DNA of 64,000 bases from Chitinophaga oryzae. Lineage in GTDB: Bacteria; Bacteroidota; Bacteroidia; Chitinophagales; Chitinophagaceae. Position numbers and translations under genes: made by a program. The first letter of the stretch is position 1; each line of letters begins with the position of its first letter. Under the pieces are notes generated by a model. The model saw nothing but the letters and a program-made list of their open reading frames with translations. It did not search any database and was not told the DNA's origin. The DNA lies in contig NZ_CP051204.2 of NCBI RefSeq assembly GCF_012516375.2, positions 8,299,886 to 8,363,885 of the forward strand, read 5' to 3'. This document shows, one piece after another, positions 58,366 through 64,000 of this stretch.

Positions 58366-59505
58366 ATGCTTTTTTCGGAGATCATAGGACAGGCAGCGGC
58401 GCAACAGCAGCTGATACAATCCATACAACAGAACCGCCTCAGTCATGCGATGATATTGCTGGCCCCCGAAGGCGCCGGCGGCTTACCACTGGGTCTGGCC
58501 TTCACCCAGTACCTGGTATGTGAAAACAAGCAGGCGCACGATGCCTGCGGCCAGTGTTCATCCTGCCTGAAAGCGGCACAGCATATACACCCCGATATTC
58601 ACTACTCCTATCCGGTGATACCCCGAAAACCAGGTGACAAACCTGTCAGCACGGATTATATTTCCGAATGGCGGGAGTTTGTGACCACCAATCCATATGG
58701 CAATGCCTATGACTGGCTGCAGTTTATCGGGGCAGAAAACAAGCAGGGGAATATTACGGCCAACGAATGCCAGGATATTATCCGGAAGCTGAACCTGAAG
58801 AGTTTTGAAAGCGGTTATAAGATCCTGCTGATGTGGATGCCGGAATACCTCGGCAACGAGGGCAACCGGCTGCTAAAACTGATAGAGGAGCCACCCGCCA
58901 ATACGCTGTTTATCCTGATTGCGGAAAACCAGGAACAGATCCTGGCCACTATCCTGTCCCGTACGCATCTGGTGAAGATAAACCCGCTGACACGGGAGGA
59001 TATGGAAAAGGCCCTGACCGAAAGAGCGAAAGTTCCGGCTGCCAAAGCCCGGCAGATTGCTACCATCGCGGCAGGCAACTACCGGGAGGCTATCCTTTTG
59101 CTCCAAAATTCCGATGATGACTACCATGAACTGCTGCGTAACTGGCTCAACTACCTGTTTACCGGCAACCGGGTGGCCCTCCAGGAATGGATTGAAGCGA
59201 TCTCCAGCGCCAAAACAGGCCGCGAAAACCAGAAACAGTTCCTCCGGTACTTCATCAATCTGCTGGAACATACCATTCGTCTTCAGTATATAGACAAGGC
59301 ACAACTCGCTTTTTCAGACGAAGAAGTGGACTTCGCCGGCAAACTGGCAAAACTGGCCAACCTGGAACAAACCCGGCTGATTGCCGATGAGCTGGACAAC
59401 GCATATTATCACATCGAGCGAAATGCCAATGCAAAAATGTTATTTCATGCATTGTCTATCAAGCTACAATATATATTCAAAAAGAAACCTTTACCCGTTC
59501 TGTGA
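58366..59505 (+). CDS. holB: DNA polymerase III subunit delta'
   Basis: A 379-residue clamp-loader subunit. The N-terminus FSEIIGQAAAQQQLIQSIQQNRLSHAMILLAPEGAGG is typical. The position of the P-loop reads APEGAGGLPLGLA, lacking the Lys-Ser/Thr of a working Walker A, as expected for the non-hydrolysing delta' subunit. The zinc module is CGQCSSC, with the fourth cysteine slightly upstream. The sensor region ATILSRTHLV holds the conserved Ser-Arg. ricT follows 147 bp downstream, as in many Bacteroidota. Confidence 0.93.
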   Translation: MLFSEIIGQAAAQQQLIQSIQQNRLSHAMILLAPEGAGGLPLGLAFTQYLVCENKQAHDACGQCSSCLKAAQHIHPDIHYSYPVIPRKPGDKPVSTDYISEWREFVTTNPYGNAYDWLQFIGAENKQGNITANECQDIIRKLNLKSFESGYKILLMWMPEYLGNEGNRLLKLIEEPPANTLFILIAENQEQILATILSRTHLVKINPLTREDMEKALTERAKVPAAKARQIATIAAGNYREAILLLQNSDDDYHELLRNWLNYLFTGNRVALQEWIEAISSAKTGRENQKQFLRYFINLLEHTIRLQYIDKAQLAFSDEEVDFAGKLAKLANLEQTRLIADELDNAYYHIERNANAKMLFHALSIKLQYIFKKKPLPVL

Positions 59506-59544
59506 TAACCGGAAAGCCGCTCTCCTCTTGTCATTGCATTTCCT

Positions 59545-59552
59545 TACCTTTG
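59545..59552 (+). promoter_or_regulatory. Putative -7 box of ricT
   Basis: TACCTTTG matches TAnnTTTG, 100 bp before the ATG at 59653, between holB and ricT. Confidence 0.45.
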
Positions 59553-59652
59553 TCATCTCCCGTCCTTTTTGTTTTTCTGAAGGGAAAAGCGTATTTTAAA
59601 GGATTGGAGTAACCTGAAATGCTTATTTATAAAATTTAAACTAATTACTAAT

Positions 59653-61122
59653 ATGGCTTGTGCCGGATGTGGTACGGGTGTGGAGGGAAAGCCGTCAGGA
59701 TGTAAGAGTAATGGAGGATGCAGTACGGGAGGTTGTAACCGACTGAATGTATTTGACTGGCTGTCCAATATTCCGCTTGGCGATAGCTTAGCACCATTCG
59801 ATATTATAGAAGTAAGTTTCAACAACGGCAGCCGTAAGGACTTCTTCCGCAATGTCACCAAACAGCACCTTGACAAAGGTGAGATGGTGACCGTGGAAGG
59901 TGTTAGCGGCTTTGATGTTGGTACAGTGAGCCTTACAGGCGAACTGGTAAAACTTCAGATGAAGAAGAGGCGCGCAGAAGACACCCCCGAGATCAAAAAA
60001 GTATTACGTCGTTCGAGTAACGACGACCTGCAGAGGATGGCCGATAACAAGGCCCGCGAAAAAGACGCCCTGATAAAATCCAGGGCCATCGCCCGGAATC
60101 TGGGCCTCGAAATGAAACTGGCAGAAGTGGAAATACAGGCCGACGGCCGGAAAGCCACTTTCTTCTACACGGCAGACGATCGTGTGGATTTCCGTGAACT
60201 GATCAAGGTATATGCCTCCGAATTCCGCGCCAAGGTGGAAATGCGCCAGATAGGCGCCCGCCAGGAAGCCGGGAAAGTAGGCGGTATCGGCAGTTGCGGC
60301 CGCGAACTCTGCTGTTCTACCTGGCTGTCTGACTTTAAAAGTGTCAACACCACCGCCGCCAGGTACCAGAACCTGTCCATCAATCAGGCAAAACTGTCCG
60401 GTCAGTGCGGCCGCCTGAAATGTTGCCTCAACTACGAGCTGGACACCTACCTCGACGCATTAAAAGAATTCCCTGAAGATGCCGACACCATCGAAACTTC
60501 CTCCGGTGTCGCCAATCTGCAGAAAAGGGACATCTTCAAAAGCCTCATGTGGTATTCCTACGAGGGCAGCAACAAACAGTATCCGCTGACCATTACCAGG
60601 GTTAAGGAAATCCGCCAGCTCAACCGTCAGGGCATTAAACCCGAAGAACTGAAGGCAGTGGAAGTGGTGACTGCCAAGCCCAAGGAAGCCGACCTCGGCT
60701 TTGCGGACGTGGTAGGCCAGATCAGCCTTAAATCACTGGAAAAAACGGTACAGAAGCGCAAACAGAAGGATAAAGACCGTCAGAAACAGCAGAAAGCTAC
60801 CGATCAGCAGCAGAAGCAGGGCGGTCATCCTAAAAACGAGCCGAAGCAGGAACAAAAATCTGCCCAGCAGCGCCATGAACGCCACGAACGTCACCATCCT
60901 GACCGTAAAAACAAACAGGAAGGACGCGGCGGCGGAGGCAATCAGCAACGCCAGGGGCAAGGACAGCAGGGCGGACAGCCCAAACAGGGCCGTGAACAAC
61001 AGCCACGGCAGGAACAGGGGCCAAAGCCTCAAAATCAGGGACAAGGCGGACAACCCAAACAGGACCGCCGCCCTCCAAGGCACAAACCCAGACCCAAACC
61101 TGATAATAACAACAAAGGATAA
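59653..61122 (+). CDS. ricT: RicT-type PSP1-domain protein with Cys-rich N-terminus and Q/K/G-rich C-terminal tail
   Basis: A 489-residue protein of the PSP1/RicT (YaaT) family, a subunit of a complex that in Bacillus carries iron-sulfur clusters and affects RNA processing. The PSP1 core (about 45-330) includes GMEMKLAEVEIQADGRKATFFYTADDRVDF-like sequence and the cysteine motifs IGSCGRELCCSTWL and SGQCGRLKCCLNYEL. The first 30 residues carry six cysteines (ACAGC, SGCKSNGGC, TGGC). From about 365 to the end the sequence is disordered, rich in Q, K, R, G, N and H, longer than in the core family. Its usual follower gldH is absent; a terminator follows instead. Confidence 0.9.
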   Translation: MACAGCGTGVEGKPSGCKSNGGCSTGGCNRLNVFDWLSNIPLGDSLAPFDIIEVSFNNGSRKDFFRNVTKQHLDKGEMVTVEGVSGFDVGTVSLTGELVKLQMKKRRAEDTPEIKKVLRRSSNDDLQRMADNKAREKDALIKSRAIARNLGLEMKLAEVEIQADGRKATFFYTADDRVDFRELIKVYASEFRAKVEMRQIGARQEAGKVGGIGSCGRELCCSTWLSDFKSVNTTAARYQNLSINQAKLSGQCGRLKCCLNYELDTYLDALKEFPEDADTIETSSGVANLQKRDIFKSLMWYSYEGSNKQYPLTITRVKEIRQLNRQGIKPEELKAVEVVTAKPKEADLGFADVVGQISLKSLEKTVQKRKQKDKDRQKQQKATDQQQKQGGHPKNEPKQEQKSAQQRHERHERHHPDRKNKQEGRGGGGNQQRQGQGQQGGQPKQGREQQPRQEQGPKPQNQGQGGQPKQDRRPPRHKPRPKPDNNNKG

Positions 61123-61126
61123 AAAG

Positions 61127-61157
61127 AAAAAGACAACCGTAACTGGTTGTCTTTTTT
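61127..61157 (+). terminator. Terminator of ricT
   Basis: AAAAAGACAACC (61127-61138) pairs with GGTTGTCTTTTT (61145-61156), loop GTAACT, with a T-run. Confidence 0.9.
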
Positions 61158-61310
61158 GCTTCATTAAGTAGATATATAAAAAACTAAAAGGCCGCCCAGA
61201 CGAGGCAGCCTTTGTTAACAATTGGTTTTTGCTTATGAGAAAAACTTAATAAACACTTTGATTATCTCTTTCACCAATTCAACAACACGGCTACCTGTGA
61301 CCTACTGCGC

Positions 61311-62363
61311 CTACGACTCACTTTCAAACATCAACTTATAGTAGTTCAGATTGGTAGCTTCATCATATCCGCGCTCGATCATCTCGCGGTTACCATGAAT
61401 ATACACATGGAAATTGCGGTCCAGTTTCAGTATACTCTTAAAAACTTTCTGTTGTTTTTTCACTGCCGGGGCCGAAATCTCAAATTCGTCAGGGATCTCC
61501 TGCTGATATGTTTGCTGGTACTCATTTCTGAACTCCTTGAAAGAAGCGATCGCGTCCGGATGTCCTAATACTTCCTGTGCAAAATCTTCCAGCTGAAACT
61601 GTTCTTTCTCTTTAAAGTAGGCAGCTGATTTGTTTAACAAATCCACCTGGTCTACACGGTCCATTTCATATTCGGTTGGCAGCTTGTTGTGAATAAACTG
61701 TTTACACATATTCACCGCAGTCTCTGTCTGATGGTAGCTGTCTTCACGGCGCTGCACCTGTAAAAACGCGTCTTTCCAATAAACTGCTTCTGTTTGCTTG
61801 CTGATGCTGTCAACTATGCTGACCTTATACCCGTTTTCTTCTTCTGTATTGAAGATCAGACAACCTTTGTCAAGCTTGTTAATATTGATGCCATCTTCAT
61901 AGTCCACCTGATAATTCTCATCAGACAAAAACACTTTCAGATAGGTATCCCGGTTTTCCGATTTAAAAATGCCAATGGCCGCCACTTCTTCTCCATCCAC
62001 CTGACATTTGCTAAAGTATGCTATATAAAGCTCTCCACCTTTGACTTTGGGATGGGTGGAATGTTTATATAGATGTTTGGCTATATTAACAGATTGCTCC
62101 TGAAATTCATTCTCGTCAGTAAATATACGTCGACAATATTGAAATATTTCATTCAATTGTAAATCTGCCTCGTGATAAAAGCGGAAATATTCCGCCGAAT
62201 TCGCAAACGGCTGTATAAAATAGGTGACCAGCAACTGGGCAATGGTCTCATCTTCCAGCTTCAACGGAGCCTTCGAAAAAAGAAGCGGCTCGTCATTGGC
62301 GGCATTGCCTACCTTATGAATCGTAAGCTGAGCAAGGTCTTTGAACTCCGAAACATGAATCAT
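61311..62363 (-). CDS. Nucleoid-associated protein, NdpA/YejK-like
   Basis: A 350-residue protein of the NA37/YejK-like nucleoid-associated family. It begins IHVSEFKDLAQLTIHKVGNAANDEPLLFSKAPLKL, and the middle has GGELYIAYFSKCQVDGEEVAAIGIFKSE, a typical core. The C-terminal part ends in VHIYIHGNRE-like sequence (HVYIHGNREMIERGYDE). It probably binds DNA; the role is poorly known. It is a single gene on the minus strand, with a -7 box almost touching its ATG. Confidence 0.85.
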   Translation of the reverse strand: MIHVSEFKDLAQLTIHKVGNAANDEPLLFSKAPLKLEDETIAQLLVTYFIQPFANSAEYFRFYHEADLQLNEIFQYCRRIFTDENEFQEQSVNIAKHLYKHSTHPKVKGGELYIAYFSKCQVDGEEVAAIGIFKSENRDTYLKVFLSDENYQVDYEDGININKLDKGCLIFNTEEENGYKVSIVDSISKQTEAVYWKDAFLQVQRREDSYHQTETAVNMCKQFIHNKLPTEYEMDRVDQVDLLNKSAAYFKEKEQFQLEDFAQEVLGHPDAIASFKEFRNEYQQTYQQEIPDEFEISAPAVKKQQKVFKSILKLDRNFHVYIHGNREMIERGYDEATNLNYYKLMFESES

Positions 62364-62368
62364 GGGCG

Positions 62369-62376
62369 CAAAATTA
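62369..62376 (-). promoter_or_regulatory. Putative -7 box directly at the nucleoid-associated gene (leaderless mRNA)
   Basis: The minus strand reads TAATTTTG five bases before the ATG at 62363, so the mRNA would start at, or next to, the start codon. Confidence 0.5.
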
Positions 62377-62491
62377 AGAAATAAGTTGACAGTCCGTTTG
62401 GCCTATCCTGCAACACCTGCCTCCCTCCTTTCCTTCTTCGTTAAAAAATCGGTAATTCTTGAGTAACTTAACCCTTCAAATATTCTAGCTC

Positions 62492-63385
62492 ATGAAAAGA
62501 CACCTCTATCTGATGGCGCTGATGGCCTGCCATGGCCTCTCCACGTTGGCCCAGCAAACAGAACGCCTGCTCTATCAGGCCCGTGACCTCACCGCCGAGA
62601 ACATGTTCTCTGTCAATATTGAAGGCCCTAATTTCGATAAAGCCGGTAACTTCTACGTGGTCAACTTCCAGAAAGACGGTACCGTGGGCAGGATCAACAC
62701 CCAAACCGGCGCAGGGGAAATCTTCATCACCCTCCCCGACAGCAGCGTAGTCAACAGCGTCAATTTCAACAGCAAAGGAGATATGTTTCTCCCCGATTTC
62801 AAAGGACATAATGTGCTGCGGGTAGACATGAAAACCCGCAAAATCAGCGTATACGTGCATTCCGGCCAATTCAACCAGCCCAATGACCTCTGCATCAATA
62901 AAAAAGATCAGATCTTCGCTTCAGATCCCGCCTGGGGCACCAACGGTGGCCAGATCTGGCGCATAGACCCCAACCGCAAGGCAGTACTGCTCGAAACCGG
63001 CATGGGCACCACCAACGGCATTGAACTGAGCCCCGATGAAAAAACATTATACGTCAACGAAAGTGTCCAACGCAAAGTGTGGAAATACGACGTGGACAAA
63101 AACGGGAACGTGTCCAACAAAACCCTGTTCACATCCTTCCCCGACTTCGGCCTCGACGGCATGAAATGCGATAAGGCCGGCAACCTGCACATCGCCCGCT
63201 GGGGCAAAGGCGTGATCGCCGTATTCACCCCAAAAGGGGAACTGATCCGCGAAGTGCCGCTCAAAGGCAAAAACTGCAGCAACCTCATCTTCGGCGACAA
63301 AGACGGTAAAACCGTGTACGTGACCCTGCAGGACCGCAAATGCGTGGAAACCTATCGTACGGATACCCCTGGCAAACGCTACTAA
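62492..63385 (+). CDS. SMP-30/gluconolactonase-like secreted beta-propeller
   Basis: A 297-residue protein with a signal peptide (MKRHLYLMALMACHGLSTLAQ). It has the six-bladed beta-propeller pattern of the SMP-30/gluconolactonase/LRE family: IEGPNFDKAGNFYVVNFQ, PNDLCINKKDQIFASDPAWG, GTTNGIELSPDEKTLYVNES and DGMKCDKAGNLHIARWGKG. The Asn and Asp residues in NDL, TNGIELS and DGM are the expected metal ligands. It probably hydrolyses a lactone such as an aldonolactone in the periplasm. It is a single plus-strand gene followed by inverted-repeat element H. Confidence 0.88.
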   Translation: MKRHLYLMALMACHGLSTLAQQTERLLYQARDLTAENMFSVNIEGPNFDKAGNFYVVNFQKDGTVGRINTQTGAGEIFITLPDSSVVNSVNFNSKGDMFLPDFKGHNVLRVDMKTRKISVYVHSGQFNQPNDLCINKKDQIFASDPAWGTNGGQIWRIDPNRKAVLLETGMGTTNGIELSPDEKTLYVNESVQRKVWKYDVDKNGNVSNKTLFTSFPDFGLDGMKCDKAGNLHIARWGKGVIAVFTPKGELIREVPLKGKNCSNLIFGDKDGKTVYVTLQDRKCVETYRTDTPGKRY

Positions 63386-63387
63386 GC

Positions 63388-63538
63388 ATTTAGGGATTTT
63401 TTGATTTACGATTTTTTGATTTTATTTATTGATAAAAACGAATTATTGATAAAAGCGAAGACCAAAGCAGCTATATAAATGTTCGCTTTGGTCTTCGCTC
63501 TTTTATTCGCAAAATCGTAAATCAAAAAATCCCTAAAT
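63388..63538. repeat. Intergenic inverted-repeat element H
   Basis: Outer arms 63388-63415 (ATTTAGGGATTTTTTGATTT and on) and 63511-63538 are a perfect 28-bp inverted repeat. An inner stem, AGCGAAGACCAAAGC (63454-63468) and its mirror (63485-63499), is 15 bp. It starts 3 bp after the SMP-30 stop and ends 11 bp before the convergent stop. Confidence 0.95.
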
Positions 63539-63548
63539 CTCTAAATCC

Positions 63549-64000
63549 TTATTTGATAATAAGGATCCAGCCTTTATTTTTTGCCACCGGTATAGGCGCA
63601 TCTTTCCCGAACGTACGGCCGTCCTGGAAATTACGTACGGGCGGCGCTGTGATCACCGCCCTCGCAGGATCTATCCCCAGCGCTTTCCAGTCGATGCTCA
63701 GCTGCACGGTAGTATCCTCTTTTGCCCAGCTGGCAAGAGAAACCAACACCGCCCCGTCTTTTCTGTAAATGGTGGCAGGCACCTGCGGGTTGTTGGTTTT
63801 CACCGGGTTATTCTCCACCCAGTAACCGATCATTTTAGCGCCCTGCATTCCAAAATCGTCCCACACTTTCCAGATGGGCCGGGGATCGGCATTGTCAGAC
63901 CAGGGCATCCGGTTGGTCATGCCGTATACCATGCCTCTCCACGGATTACCGCCGTCCTGCAGCATTTCGCCCATCAGACCGAAAGGAATGCCGCTCACTT
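63549..64000 (-). CDS. C-terminal part of a large secreted protein, probably glycoside hydrolase-like (partial)
   Basis: The frame runs from the window end to a stop at 63549, giving about 149 residues of the C-terminus. Near its beginning it reads GLMGEMLQDGGNPWRGMVYGMTNRMPWSDNADPRPIWKVWDDFGM and GAKMIGYWVENNPVKT, a pattern of catalytic-type barrel ends in glycoside hydrolase-like secreted proteins of the phylum. The last 70 residues form a beta-sandwich-like domain (AVLVSLASWAKEDTTVQLSIDWKALGID). The start and signal peptide lie outside. I cannot name the family with certainty. Confidence 0.55.
   Translation of the reverse strand, partial: VSGIPFGLMGEMLQDGGNPWRGMVYGMTNRMPWSDNADPRPIWKVWDDFGMQGAKMIGYWVENNPVKTNNPQVPATIYRKDGAVLVSLASWAKEDTTVQLSIDWKALGIDPARAVITAPPVRNFQDGRTFGKDAPIPVAKNKGWILIIK

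Noticed and set aside
13254..63538. Elements A-H as insertion sequence remnants or MITEs
   Set aside because: No target-site duplications or transposase-like termini were seen, and arm sequences differ among copies. A mobile origin is not excluded but is not supported.

Overview
The window looks like a chromosomal segment of a Chitinophaga-type bacterium (Bacteroidota, Chitinophagaceae). The reasons are protein character (lipoproteins, ECF sigma/anti-sigma pairs, an IspG with the long Bacteroidota insertion, a CarB that stops before the allosteric domain, bTHX), promoters of the Bacteroidota form TTTG-N19-21-TAnnTTTG, and an almost complete lack of Shine-Dalgarno sequences. No tRNA, rRNA, insertion sequence, phage or CRISPR array was seen. 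The genus is inferred, not proven.

Layout. 1-5 kb: partial comEC and carB on the minus strand. 5-7 kb: a three-gene MNIO (DUF692) cassette with a candidate peptide precursor, a likely RiPP or metal-handling locus. 7-11 kb: MFS transporter and DeoR regulator, divergent from a deoxyribonucleotidase across a 10-bp phased repeat array, then a two-HTH regulator and a small orphan. 11-15 kb: acs, an alpha/beta hydrolase, an L,D-transpeptidase. 15-21 kb: an M16 protease and an ECF sigma/anti-sigma/outer-membrane operon. 21-26 kb: kbl, a class D beta-lactamase, a BatB/BatC pair. 26-35 kb: AraC, ispG, LysR, acetyltransferases, a metallo-hydrolase, and a second ECF sigma operon with two tandem anti-sigma-like paralogues. 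35-41 kb: CoA-transferase, LpxR, lipoproteins, recR. 41-47 kb: a probable SAM-II riboswitch ahead of a split metH, exonuclease III, HU, bTHX. Opposite metH lies a 30-codon ORF ending in a cysteine cluster. 47-54 kb: pdxH, pyrH, and rplM-rpsI-rpsB-tsf. 54-64 kb: radA, comF, gpx, holB, ricT, a nucleoid-associated protein, an SMP-30 protein and the end of a large secreted protein.

The main structure not explained by genes is a family of at least eight large inverted repeats (A-H) at 13254, 22836, 23804, 40844, 47475, 49407, 51246 and 63388. Each begins within about 0-20 bp of a stop codon and often fills the whole gap between two genes. They share arm words (TTTACGGATTTT, TTTACGATTTTTTGATT, ATTACGA tandems) and a recurring GCGAAGA/TCTTCGC centre. 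The two arms of one copy match each other better than arms match between copies. Other leads are the MNIO cassette, the cysteine-cluster ORF, the phased operator-like array, and anti-sigma genes that all start with TTG.
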